From a virus: a stretch of 26,918 nt of DNA. The DNA is taken from positions 1-26,918 of IMG/VR virus record IMGVR_UViG_3300015263_000896. One strand, 5' to 3'. The position numbers and the translations under genes are program-made. Shown piece by piece: positions 1-8,484 of the stretch (its first letter is position 1; each line of letters begins with the position of its first letter). The notes under the pieces were generated by a model. The model was not told where the DNA came from and did not search any database. It worked only from the letters and a program-made list of their open reading frames with translations.

Positions 1-3000
1 GAAACGATCACGACCAGCGGATCGTCGGGAAGCGCTGCATTTGTCGCAGGATTCGCATACGATAGTGTTCCGACCGCGCAGGACAATTACGCCGCCTATA
101 TAAACTCGTCAAACTCCGACATCTACCTGATGGGTGATGACGGCGGCACCACATGGTCAGACCAGAACAGCTCCACAGCCATCCGTGCGGGCACGGTCAC
201 GGGCATCTCTGCCAACATCTACTACCACCATGGCCGTCGTGTTTACGCCTTCCTGTATAACGATAGCGGCACCGTCAAATACGACGAGTTCGACCTGGGG
301 TATTCTGGTGGGACGGCGAATACCAATCTAACATCGGAAGGTGTTGCGACTGGAGGCTCACCGTATACAACCAGCGAAACAGCTATATTTGCTGGTGGTG
401 TTGGACCTAGAAATAACATCGAATACGTTTCAGTCGCTACACTTGGAAACACGACTGACTTTGGCGATCTTACAGACATAACTCTGCGCTCGGTTGGAAC
501 AGGTAGTCTCACAAGAGCGCTCATCACAGGCAATACTGCAGGAAGCAACACGATAAACTATGTAAACTATTTCACATGGGGAAATGGTTTAGATTTTGGC
601 GATCTGACAATTGATCGTGCGCCGGGTGCTGTTTCTAGCAAAACGCGCTCTGTGTTCATGGGTGGACTTAATGGTCCGTCCGGAGAAAACGTCATGGACT
701 ACGTGACGATCTCCACGACCGGCAATGCCGTAGACTTTGGCGATCTAAGCGTTCCAGTTGAATATTCTAGCAACGGCTGTCAGAACGCAACGCGCGGCAT
801 CCTTTCTGGAAACGGAAACGGGTACACCAATACGATCGAATACATAACGATCGCTACCACAGGAAACTCATCAGATTTTGGCGATCTGACACAGCCAAAA
901 GGCTTCTGCGGGGGAGATTCAAACTCAACGCGCGGCATTATAGTTGCAGGTTCTCTCGATACCACGCCTACGACAATCAATGTTTTAGAATACTTTACCA
1001 TTGCAACAACAGGCAACGCTGCAGATTACGGAGATCTTTACAACGGTTCATTTTACGAATCTGCAGGCGCGTGCGGTACGACGCGCGCTCTTTATGCTGG
1101 TGGTCGAACGGCTGCTGGTGGTGGAACAAATGTAATATCATATTCCCCCATAGCAACGCTCGGCAACTCTACTGACTTCGGAGATTTATCTGGAGGCGCT
1201 CGCGGCGCGCTTGCCGGTACGACAAACGCGCATGGCGGTCTCGGCCTTGATCCAGAACCCATGTGGTACGGCCGCGATGGGGAGCTGTGGCCTGTAGCCA
1301 GCATGCACTCGTTTGGCAATACAGGCGGAATGGCGCTGGTTATTGGTGGGTATATTAACGGTGGTAATAAGTATTCTGTCGATTCATTCAATATCGCATC
1401 GACTGGAAACGCAGCAGATTACGGAGATCTAACAACTGCTGTGTCTGATTGGGAGACTGCTGGATCTGCCTCGACATCGCGCGCGGTTGTTTCTCCTGGG
1501 ACAGCACCATTTGATATTTACTATATCAACATTTCATCTGGAGGAAATGTTTCTTCTTTTGGTGATTTTAACTCTACTGACATTGGTGGCGCAGGTGGTC
1601 TTGCTGGTAATTCTTCTTTGGCAAATGATACGCGCGCACTGTTTGCCGGATCGTACAATGTAACCAACACAATAGAATATATAACGATTGCCAGCACCGG
1701 AAATGGCACAGACTTTGGTGATTTGAACAACCCAATTTATTACGGATCTGGACTCGCATCGACTACGAGAGGAATTATAGGTGGTGGCATTACAACAGGT
1801 AGCGTTGATCTAAACGTCATAGACTACATCACGATTGCCAGCACGGGCGATGCGACTGATTTTGGTGATCTTACTCAAGCCCGATCATGCTCAGAATCAA
1901 ATTCTGCTTCTACAACGCGCGGTATATTCGCAGGCGGATGGATAAACGGAGATACATACTACAATATTATTGATTACATTACGATCGCGAGCGTTGGCAA
2001 TGCTACAGATTTCGGCGATCTGTCTGTAATAAGAGGTTTTTCTGCTGGGGCGTCATCTCACGTAAGGGCCACATTCTCGGGCGGCGCGGTTGCTGGTCCC
2101 ACTTTGTATAATAATATTGATTACATTACGATCGCGACACTTGGAGATGCGACGGACTTTGGTGACTTAACATCAGCGTGTTATTTTGCTGCTGGTGTCT
2201 CCAACGCCCACGGCGGTCTTGCATCTCCGGTTGATACGCTCTGGTACGGCGAGGAAGTCTCTGGCACCCAGACCGCCGACTGGACCAGCACGGGCACATC
2301 GACCGTAAGCTGGGATGCAGGCGATATCTCGATCACCAGCGATCTGTCCTCGTCGGGCACCGCAACGGTTAGCTGGGCAGGAGCAGCCACCACAGCCTCG
2401 GACTGGACCTCTGCCGGGACATCGACCGTCACATGGGTTGGTGAGCAGGTTGAAACCGGCACCGTCACGATGGCAGGCACGTCTACCGTCTCTTGGGTGG
2501 GCGTGCAGGTCGAGACCGGCACATGGTCCTCGGCGGGCACAAGTACCGTCTCATGGGATGGCCAGAGTACCACCGCCAGCGACCTGACCAGCGCTGGCAC
2601 GGCCTCTGTTTCTTGGGTCGGTGAAGCCACAGCGACAAGCGATCTCACGGTAAGCGGGACGGCGACTGTCACATGGGATGGAGCGAGCACGGCTGCATCC
2701 GATCTGACAAGCGCTGGAACGAGCACGGTTAGCTGGGTTGGCACACAGGTCGAGACCGGCACGCTCACGGCCGCTGGGACTTCGACGGTAAGCTGGGCTG
2801 GCCAGAGCACGGTCGATAGCGACTTGACGGCGGCTGGAACTAGCACGGTAAGTTGGACTGGCGAAAGCGCGGCCTTGTCCGACCTGACGATCTCCGGTAC
2901 TTCGACCGTCTCGTGGGATGCGGCGGCGACCGTTGATGGCGTGTTGACGGTAGCGGGTACGTCCACCGTCTCTTGGGTTGGCGAGCAGGTCGAGACCGGA

Positions 3001-6000
3001 ACGCTCACGGCTGCTGGTACGAGCACTGCGTCGTGGTCTGGAGCGGCAAGCGTAAGTTCATTCCTGCGTGCTGGAAATTGGTTAAATTCAAATCCTGAAT
3101 TTGACTACGGAGACTCAAGCGGATGGTCTCTAGTTGGTGGTGGAACGACAACGATGTCGTTCTCCAACAACCAAATGGTGATCAACAATCCAGACGGTGA
3201 TGGTTTTCCTGCGAGTTCAGTTTTTACAAGTTACTTACAAAAGCAGTATCAAGCAGTTGTTACAGATATCAGTATTGCCAGTCAGTCTGGTGATGGAGCA
3301 TTTTATCCTAATGTAGGTTACAATTTATCACCAGAAACACTTGTTAACTTTATTATTCAAGTTGGATTTGGTGGAACGCCATCATCTGCAACAATTAACT
3401 ACGTTTATCTGCGTCCAGAGCCATGGTTCTATCAAGCATCTTCCACTGTATCTTCTGCCCTGACCTCTGCCGGAACATCGACGGTCTCGTGGGATGCGGC
3501 AGCGACCGTCGATGGCGTGCTGACGGCAGCGGGTACGAGCACGGTTTCGTGGGTTGGAGAAACGGCGGCCGCGACCGTCACAGCAGACTGGTCTGTTGCA
3601 GGCACGTCCACCGTCGCGTGGGACGGTCAGAGCACGGCAGACAGCGATCTGACGGCAGCGGGTACCAGCACCGTCTCGTGGGTCGGGCAAACGACAGATG
3701 TCGCGGAAGGTTGGTTCGGGACTGACGGCACATCCACTGTTTCGTGGGCAGGCGCTTCGACGGCAACAAGCGATCTGACAGCCAGCGGAACAGCTTCTGT
3801 ATCGTGGGATGGCGAAAGCACTGTCGATGGCGTGCTCACAGCCGCAGGCACGAGCACCGTCTCGTGGGATGGCGTAACGCTTGCCCAGACCACGGTAGAC
3901 TGGTCCGTCACCGGCACCAGCACCGTCACATGGGACGGCGAGGCCACCGCATCCAGCGACCTCACCGTCTCCGGCATCGCCAGCGTCTCATGGGTCGGGG
4001 CCACCACGGAAACCGCCGAAGGCTGGTTCGGGGCTGATGGCACTTCGACCGTTACATGGGACGCCGCATCGACGGTTCAGGCGGCCCTCTCGGCCTCTGG
4101 AACAGCAACAGTTTCCTGGGTTGGCACCCAGACGCAGGTCGCAGCGCTGACCATTTCGGCAGCAGCGACAGTAACTTGGGTTGGTGACTCCACAGCAGAC
4201 TCCACACTTACAGTTGCAGGAACGTCCACGGTAGCATGGACGGGCCGCGCGACCAACGAGGGCGAGGGTTGGTTCGGCGCCGATGGCACCTGCACGGTGG
4301 CCTGGACCGGAGAAGCCTCGATCCTCTCCGACTGGACTGCGGCCGGTACGAGCTCCGTCACATGGTACGGCGAGACACTCGGCGTCGAGGTTGCAGCGCT
4401 GACAGCTGCAGGCACCTCGACGGTCTCGTGGACCGGCGAATCCACCGTCGATAGCGATCTGACGATCTCGTGCGTGCCGACCGTTTCGTGGGTTGGCCAG
4501 AGCACCTTCGACAGCACTTGGACCGCCGCAGGCACATCCACCGTGTCGTGGACCGGCATCGAGATCCAGACCGCCGACTGGACAAGCGCAGGCACCGCGA
4601 CGGTTTCGTGGGTTGGAGAACAGGTTGAGGCGGGCACGCTCACGGCGAGCGGCACGTCGACCGTAACGTGGCAGGCCCTGACCGCATTTACAGCCGCGGG
4701 CACGAGCTCGGTGGCGTGGTCAGGCTCTGCCACGACCAGTGCGGACTGGACGGCCGCCGGCACGAGCACAGTAACCTGGGACGGATTGACGACCAATCTG
4801 GCTGAGGGCTGGTTCGGCGCGGATGGCACATCCACCGTGTCGTGGGCCGCCTCGGCCTCGATCATCTCGGATCTCACGGTCTCTGGCACCGGCACCGCCT
4901 CGTGGGTCGGGGCCAGCACAACGGCCAGCACATGGGCCAGCGCAGGCACCGCGACCGTTGCGTGGGATGGCGAGGCAACCGCCTCATCGGACTGGACTTC
5001 TTCCGGGACCAGCACGGTCTCATGGGTCGCCACACAGACCGAAACGGCCACCTGGACGGCCAGCGGAACGGCCAGCATATCGTGGGTTGGCCAGACGACC
5101 GACATCGCCGAGGGGTGGTTCGGGACCGATGGCACGTCAACGGTCACATGGGCGGGCGAAAGCACGGTCACCAGCGATCTCACCAGCGCCGGCACCTCGA
5201 GCGTTACGTGGGATGGCGAAGCGACTGTTGTGGCGGCACTCACGTCTGCCGGAACGAGCTCGGTTACGTGGGATGGCGAGGCGACTATCAGTGCCGACTG
5301 GTCGAGCAGCTCGAGCGCGACCGTAACTTGGGAAGGCCAGCAGATCGAGGCTGGAACACTGACCGCGGCTGGCACCGCGACAGTGACTTGGGACGGCGTC
5401 GAGATCCGCACCGGGACGCTCACCGCGGCCGGCACGGGAACGGCGAGCTGGGTTGGTCTGGCGACGATCGATAGCACCCTGTCGGCAACTGGCATTGCGA
5501 CAGTGGCCTGGGACGGCGCCAGCACCAATCTGGCGGACTGGACCTCGGCCGGCACCTCGACCGTCTCCTGGTATGGCCAAACCCTGGCCGAGAATACCGG
5601 CGTGTGGATGTCCTCGGGCACGGCGACCGTGACTTGGGACGCTGGCAACATCGCGATCCTGTCGGATCTGACGGTGTCCGGCGTGGCCAGCGTCACTTGG
5701 GATGCCGAGGCCAGCGTGCTCTCGGACTGGACGGCCGGCGGATCCGCCACCGTCACATGGGATGCCGGCAACATCACCGTGGACTCGACCTGGACCTCGA
5801 GCGGCACTGCGGCGGTCTCCTGGTTCGGCGTGGAAGTGGCGGCGACCGAGGTGGACTGGTCGTCTACGGGCACAGCCACGGTCTCACCGGTCGGTGCTTC
5901 GGTGGTCACGGCCAGCTTTGCGGCGGCCGGTACGGGCGCGATGGCCAGTGATGGTGAGGCCACAGTCTCATCCACATCGGCCGCCAGTGGATCGAGCTCT

Positions 6001-6291
6001 GTCACGTTCGATGGCGAGTCGACTATTACTGCAACAGTCAATGCGGATGGCACCTCGACGGTGACGTTTGCTGGTGAAAGTTACACGGCAGCGAACTGGA
6101 ATGCGGCGGGTGCCGCAACTGTGAACTGGGTCAAGCGTGAGCCCGATGAGTCCGACTGGCTGTGTACGGGCACAAGTACCTGCACGTGGGTTGGCTCTGG
6201 TGGGCTGGTGGCAGAGGGCGGCATCGACAATATCATCCGCACCTTCTTCGATCAGAAGTGGCAGAAGAGAAGGCAGAAGAGGACCGCATGA
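1..6291 (+). CDS. Giant phage fibre/adhesin-like structural protein, 5'-truncated by the window edge
   Basis: The frame is open from base 1 without a start, so the true gene begins upstream; 2096 residues are visible. The N-terminal ~750 residues contain about twelve ~50-residue units with the core pattern Ile-Asp/Glu-Tyr-Ile-Thr-Ile-Ala-x-x-Gly-Asn-x-x-Asp-Phe-Gly-Asp-Leu followed by Thr-Arg-x-x-x-x-Gly-Gly. This kelch-like propeller pattern is common in phage structural proteins. From nt 2293 it changes to 58 short repeats of the type GTSTVSWDG, interrupted at 3061-3444 by a separate domain. The C-terminus is short and basic. I infer a virion surface fibre or adhesin that binds the host or its glycans. 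No enzymatic motif, chaperone domain or transmembrane segment is seen. The stop codon overlaps the ATG of the downstream sugar dehydratase (ATGA), implying co-translation. The fibre role is inferred from repeat type and genome context, not from a recognised domain name. Confidence 0.75.
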   Translation, partial: ETITTSGSSGSAAFVAGFAYDSVPTAQDNYAAYINSSNSDIYLMGDDGGTTWSDQNSSTAIRAGTVTGISANIYYHHGRRVYAFLYNDSGTVKYDEFDLGYSGGTANTNLTSEGVATGGSPYTTSETAIFAGGVGPRNNIEYVSVATLGNTTDFGDLTDITLRSVGTGSLTRALITGNTAGSNTINYVNYFTWGNGLDFGDLTIDRAPGAVSSKTRSVFMGGLNGPSGENVMDYVTISTTGNAVDFGDLSVPVEYSSNGCQNATRGILSGNGNGYTNTIEYITIATTGNSSDFGDLTQPKGFCGGDSNSTRGIIVAGSLDTTPTTINVLEYFTIATTGNAADYGDLYNGSFYESAGACGTTRALYAGGRTAAGGGTNVISYSPIATLGNSTDFGDLSGGARGALAGTTNAHGGLGLDPEPMWYGRDGELWPVASMHSFGNTGGMALVIGGYINGGNKYSVDSFNIASTGNAADYGDLTTAVSDWETAGSASTSRAVVSPGTAPFDIYYINISSGGNVSSFGDFNSTDIGGAGGLAGNSSLANDTRALFAGSYNVTNTIEYITIASTGNGTDFGDLNNPIYYGSGLASTTRGIIGGGITTGSVDLNVIDYITIASTGDATDFGDLTQARSCSESNSASTTRGIFAGGWINGDTYYNIIDYITIASVGNATDFGDLSVIRGFSAGASSHVRATFSGGAVAGPTLYNNIDYITIATLGDATDFGDLTSACYFAAGVSNAHGGLASPVDTLWYGEEVSGTQTADWTSTGTSTVSWDAGDISITSDLSSSGTATVSWAGAATTASDWTSAGTSTVTWVGEQVETGTVTMAGTSTVSWVGVQVETGTWSSAGTSTVSWDGQSTTASDLTSAGTASVSWVGEATATSDLTVSGTATVTWDGASTAASDLTSAGTSTVSWVGTQVETGTLTAAGTSTVSWAGQSTVDSDLTAAGTSTVSWTGESAALSDLTISGTSTVSWDAAATVDGVLTVAGTSTVSWVGEQVETGTLTAAGTSTASWSGAASVSSFLRAGNWLNSNPEFDYGDSSGWSLVGGGTTTMSFSNNQMVINNPDGDGFPASSVFTSYLQKQYQAVVTDISIASQSGDGAFYPNVGYNLSPETLVNFIIQVGFGGTPSSATINYVYLRPEPWFYQASSTVSSALTSAGTSTVSWDAAATVDGVLTAAGTSTVSWVGETAAATVTADWSVAGTSTVAWDGQSTADSDLTAAGTSTVSWVGQTTDVAEGWFGTDGTSTVSWAGASTATSDLTASGTASVSWDGESTVDGVLTAAGTSTVSWDGVTLAQTTVDWSVTGTSTVTWDGEATASSDLTVSGIASVSWVGATTETAEGWFGADGTSTVTWDAASTVQAALSASGTATVSWVGTQTQVAALTISAAATVTWVGDSTADSTLTVAGTSTVAWTGRATNEGEGWFGADGTCTVAWTGEASILSDWTAAGTSSVTWYGETLGVEVAALTAAGTSTVSWTGESTVDSDLTISCVPTVSWVGQSTFDSTWTAAGTSTVSWTGIEIQTADWTSAGTATVSWVGEQVEAGTLTASGTSTVTWQALTAFTAAGTSSVAWSGSATTSADWTAAGTSTVTWDGLTTNLAEGWFGADGTSTVSWAASASIISDLTVSGTGTASWVGASTTASTWASAGTATVAWDGEATASSDWTSSGTSTVSWVATQTETATWTASGTASISWVGQTTDIAEGWFGTDGTSTVTWAGESTVTSDLTSAGTSSVTWDGEATVVAALTSAGTSSVTWDGEATISADWSSSSSATVTWEGQQIEAGTLTAAGTATVTWDGVEIRTGTLTAAGTGTASWVGLATIDSTLSATGIATVAWDGASTNLADWTSAGTSTVSWYGQTLAENTGVWMSSGTATVTWDAGNIAILSDLTVSGVASVTWDAEASVLSDWTAGGSATVTWDAGNITVDSTWTSSGTAAVSWFGVEVAATEVDWSSTGTATVSPVGASVVTASFAAAGTGAMASDGEATVSSTSAASGSSSVTFDGESTITATVNADGTSTVTFAGESYTAANWNAAGAATVNWVKREPDESDWLCTGTSTCTWVGSGGLVAEGGIDNIIRTFFDQKWQKRRQKRTA
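295..1290 (+). repeat. Kelch-like blade repeats, block 1 (about 6 blades)
   Basis: Six DFGDL/DYGDL units recur about every 50 residues, each preceded by a Tyr-x-x-Ile/Val-x-T-x-GN strand and followed by a Thr-Arg turn and a GG strand. The block closes with NAHGGL then a WYG motif at about 1225-1270. A 6- or 7-bladed propeller is likely if the preceding degenerate unit (YSGGTANTNL) counts as a blade. The DNA is AT-richer than the downstream repeat array. Confidence 0.7.
1318..2250 (+). repeat. Kelch-like blade repeats, block 2 (about 6 blades)
   Basis: A second set of six FGDL/FGDF/DYGDL units has the same ~50-residue period. It ends with the same closing signature as block 1: NAHGGL and then a WYG motif at about 2203-2250. 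The two blocks therefore look like a tandem domain duplication rather than one continuous array. Confidence 0.7.
2293..6200 (+). repeat. 58-copy ~20-residue Thr/Ser/Trp repeat array
   Basis: Reading the protein gives 58 units with consensus Gly-Thr-Ser-Thr-Val-Ser/Thr-Trp-x-Gly followed by a variable Glu/Ser/Thr stretch and Ser-Asp-Leu/Trp-Thr-x-x. Most units are 20 residues. Several 22-residue variants carry AEGWFGAD or AEGWFGTD (for example near 3700, 4020, 4260, 4800 and 5110). The last five or six units lose the invariant Trp (SPVG, ASDG, TFDG). The strand-turn-strand pattern suggests a beta-rich shaft. The array is interrupted at 3061-3444. Confidence 0.85.
3061..3444 (+). other. Carbohydrate-binding-like domain inserted within the repeat array
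   Basis: After repeat 13 the reading frame enters about 128 residues with no repeat motif, then returns to repeat 14. The insert begins NWLNSNPEFDYGDSSGWSL, the usual opening of jelly-roll carbohydrate-binding modules found in phage fibres, and ends with a YVYLRPEPWFYQ strand. Its DNA is visibly AT-richer than the flanking repeats. It is in frame and translated. The domain type is inferred from pattern only. Confidence 0.55.
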
Positions 6292-7154
6292 CATCCTATC
6301 TCGTGACCGGGGGCACGGGTTCGTTCGGGCGGGCGTTTGTCAAACGCCTGCTTTACCCTGAAGTGACGGATTCAATCTCGCTTTATGCCGAGCGCGTGTG
6401 TGTGTTCTCGCGTGGAGAGCATACCCAAGCCCAGATGCGCGCTGATCTGAGGGATGACAAGTATCTCCGCTTCCTGATCGGCGATGTCCGCGACAAGGAC
6501 CGCCTGCGCCGCGCCATGACCGGCGTCGACGTGGTCGTTCATGCCGCAGCGCTCAAGAGGATCGAGGTGGGTGCCTATAACCCGGTCGAGATGGTCAAGA
6601 CCAATATCGACGGAGCGATCAATGTCATCGAAGCTGCCCAGGATGCCGGGGTCGGCCGCGTGGTCGCTCTCAGCACGGATAAGGCTTACGCCCCCGTTAG
6701 CCCCTACGGTGCCAGCAAGGCGCTCGCCGAGAGCCTCTTCCTCGCGGCCCAGAACACGGTCGGCGCGCATGGCCCTAAATTTGCGGTCTGCCGCTATGGC
6801 AATGTCTGGTGCAGCAACGGTAGCGTGGTGCCCAAGTGGCGACAGCTCCTGGCAAGCGGCGCTGAGACGGTGCCTGTGACGGACCCGGAATGCACACGGT
6901 TCTTCATGACGCTCGATCAGGCGGTTGATCTGGTGCTCGATACGATCGTCACCATGAAAGGCGGCGAGCTGCGCGTGCCGGACCTGCCAGCCTACCGGCT
7001 CGGGGATCTCGCCGAGGCCATGGGCGCCAAGATCGATGTCCTCGGCCTGCCGGCCTGGGAAAAGCGCCACGAGAACATGGATGACGGGCATTGCTCGGCG
7101 GATGCACCGCGCATGTCGATCGATGAGCTCCGCAAGGCTCTGGAGGCTGCATGA
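6288..7154 (+). CDS. pseB: UDP-N-acetylglucosamine 4,6-dehydratase-like (PseB/FlaA1 type)
   Basis: This is a 288-residue SDR-superfamily enzyme. PseB makes a UDP-4-keto-6-deoxy-hexosamine from UDP-GlcNAc, the first committed step of pseudaminic acid synthesis. Visible motifs: Rossmann TGGTGSFG (residues 7-14); GDVRD; the family signature HAAALKRIEVGAYNPVE with KTNI (84-105); catalytic STDK (128-131); YGASK with Tyr139 and Lys143; and YGNVWCSNGSVVP followed by TDPECTRFFMT. The start at 6288 overlaps the fibre stop (ATGA) and puts the Rossmann loop at the N-terminus, so an upstream in-frame start at 6162 is rejected. At 288 residues it is shorter than the usual ~330, with the loss in the C-terminal half. 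An inverting (Pse) rather than retaining (Leg) stereochemistry is likely but not certain. Confidence 0.88.
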   Translation: MTSYLVTGGTGSFGRAFVKRLLYPEVTDSISLYAERVCVFSRGEHTQAQMRADLRDDKYLRFLIGDVRDKDRLRRAMTGVDVVVHAAALKRIEVGAYNPVEMVKTNIDGAINVIEAAQDAGVGRVVALSTDKAYAPVSPYGASKALAESLFLAAQNTVGAHGPKFAVCRYGNVWCSNGSVVPKWRQLLASGAETVPVTDPECTRFFMTLDQAVDLVLDTIVTMKGGELRVPDLPAYRLGDLAEAMGAKIDVLGLPAWEKRHENMDDGHCSADAPRMSIDELRKALEAA

Positions 7155-7792
7155 ACGCGCACCGTGTCACAGAAGAATTTGAGAACGCCGTTGCCAAATA
7201 TACTGGCGCGCCCTACGCGATCGCCACGACCTCGTGCACCATGGCCATCTTCTTGTCCCTGCAATGGATCAAGTCCACAGGTCGCCTGCCAGACGTGATC
7301 GGTTGCCCCCGGCGGACCTACGTGTCCGTGCCCATGCAAATCGTCCACGTGGGCGCCAAGATCCATTTCCAGGACTATGTCTGGAAGGGCTTCTATCGAC
7401 TCGGGCCGACACCGATCATCGACAGCGCGAGGCTATTCACCAGCGGTATGTTCGTGCCCGGGTCCATGATGTGCACCAGCCACCACTGGGGCAAGACGCT
7501 CGGCATTCAGCAGGGCGGCTGCATTCTCACCAGCGACTCCGAGGCGGCCGGCTGGCTCAGACGGGCCCGCTTCGATGGACGCACCCCCGGGGTGCCGCCC
7601 AAGTTCGATCGCTTCCAGATCGGCTGGCACGCCTACATGAGTCCTGAAGTGGCCGCCGAGGGTCTGATGCGCCTGTCGCTGCTGCCCGAGCACAACGATC
7701 CGCTGGACAGCGACGAATACCCGGATTTATCGAAGGCCGAGGTGTTCCAGCCCTACATGATCAAAGCAAATCATCTTAGTGTGGTCGAATGA
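7151..7792 (+). CDS. Short DegT/DnrJ/EryC1-family sugar aminotransferase (PseC-like)
   Basis: The protein of 213 residues resembles PLP-dependent nucleotide-sugar aminotransferases, which add the C4 amino group after PseB. It opens with FENAVAKYTGAPYAIATTSCT, matching the family's opening helix and cofactor-phosphate region. It then has a PxxTYVSVP strand, VGAKIHFQD and a PIIDSAR segment in place of the PLP-contacting Asp region. HHWGKTLGIQQGG follows, in which Lys115 aligns with the Schiff-base lysine before the conserved Gly-Gly. Usual family length is about 370-390 residues, so roughly 40% is missing, mainly from the small C-terminal domain. The frame is clean and coupled on both sides by ATGA overlaps, which argues for a genuine miniature form rather than decay. 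Activity is unproven. Confidence 0.75.
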   Translation: MNAHRVTEEFENAVAKYTGAPYAIATTSCTMAIFLSLQWIKSTGRLPDVIGCPRRTYVSVPMQIVHVGAKIHFQDYVWKGFYRLGPTPIIDSARLFTSGMFVPGSMMCTSHHWGKTLGIQQGGCILTSDSEAAGWLRRARFDGRTPGVPPKFDRFQIGWHAYMSPEVAAEGLMRLSLLPEHNDPLDSDEYPDLSKAEVFQPYMIKANHLSVVE

Positions 7793-8484
7793 AAACCGCA
7801 GTCATCATCCAAGCGCGCTTGGGCTCGAGCCGGCTTCCAGCCAAGATCCTGCTTCCGCTGCCGACAGGACGCACGGTTCTGGAAGAGGTGCTCCAGCGTT
7901 GCTACCAGATACCTGATGTAGATCGCATCGTGATCGCAACGCCTGAAAAAGATCTCGACATCATCTCTGAATACGCAGTCTTTGTTGCTGATCTCGATGG
8001 CTATGCTTCTACAATAGAAAGGGCCGACTATGTCGGCGGTTCAGAACATAATGTCCTGGCGCGCTATTACAAAGCCGCTTGCCGGGTCAATGCCGATACG
8101 ATTATGAGGATTACGGCAGACTGCCCGCTGATCGATCCGGCTGTGTGCTTTGGGGTTCTATGCCTGCATAAGGTTTCAGGCGCCCATTACACCTCGAACA
8201 TCTGGCCAAAACGCCACCATCCCGCAGGCTATGACTGCGAGGTTTTCTCGATGGAAGCTCTGGCCGCAGCGCACTATACCGAGAACAAGACACTGGATGA
8301 GATGGAGCACGTAACGCCGCTCATCCGGTCATATGCTCTGATGAAGGGCAAAGCTGTCCAGTTCAAACCACCTCCAGGCGAGGTGATAGACCAGAGGCCA
8401 CGCACGCTCGACACACTCGAGGACTACCGCCACATCTGGGGGATGATGGAAGATGAAATTGGTGATGGTCGCACGGCGGCCTGA
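7789..8484 (+). CDS. SpsF/PseF-like cytidylyltransferase family protein
   Basis: The 231-residue protein starts with VIIQARLGSSRLPAKILLPL, the nucleotide-binding signature of the SpsF branch of sugar cytidylyltransferases. It continues with DRIVIATPEKDLD and RITADCPLID (Asp111 for metal binding). Further motifs are an SNIWPKR...PAGYDCEVFS segment and EHVTPLI. SpsF/PseF enzymes activate nonulosonic acids to CMP-sugars or are encoded with such pathways. It overlaps the aminotransferase stop by ATGA and overlaps the next gene by 32 bases. Its place after a PseB/PseC pair matches canonical pse operons. Length is close to the family norm of ~230-250. Confidence 0.85.
   Translation: MKTAVIIQARLGSSRLPAKILLPLPTGRTVLEEVLQRCYQIPDVDRIVIATPEKDLDIISEYAVFVADLDGYASTIERADYVGGSEHNVLARYYKAACRVNADTIMRITADCPLIDPAVCFGVLCLHKVSGAHYTSNIWPKRHHPAGYDCEVFSMEALAAAHYTENKTLDEMEHVTPLIRSYALMKGKAVQFKPPPGEVIDQRPRTLDTLEDYRHIWGMMEDEIGDGRTAA

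Noticed and set aside
4077-6053. Long antisense open frame (658 codons) opposite the repeat array
   Set aside because: It is a mirror of the GC-rich repeats; its product is a low-complexity Val/Pro/Ser repeat with no ribosome site. Repetitive DNA commonly keeps antisense frames open.
6162-6287. Upstream in-frame start for the PseB-like gene
   Set aside because: It would add 42 residues inside the fibre gene before the Rossmann motif; the ATGA overlap at 6288 gives the normal N-terminus.
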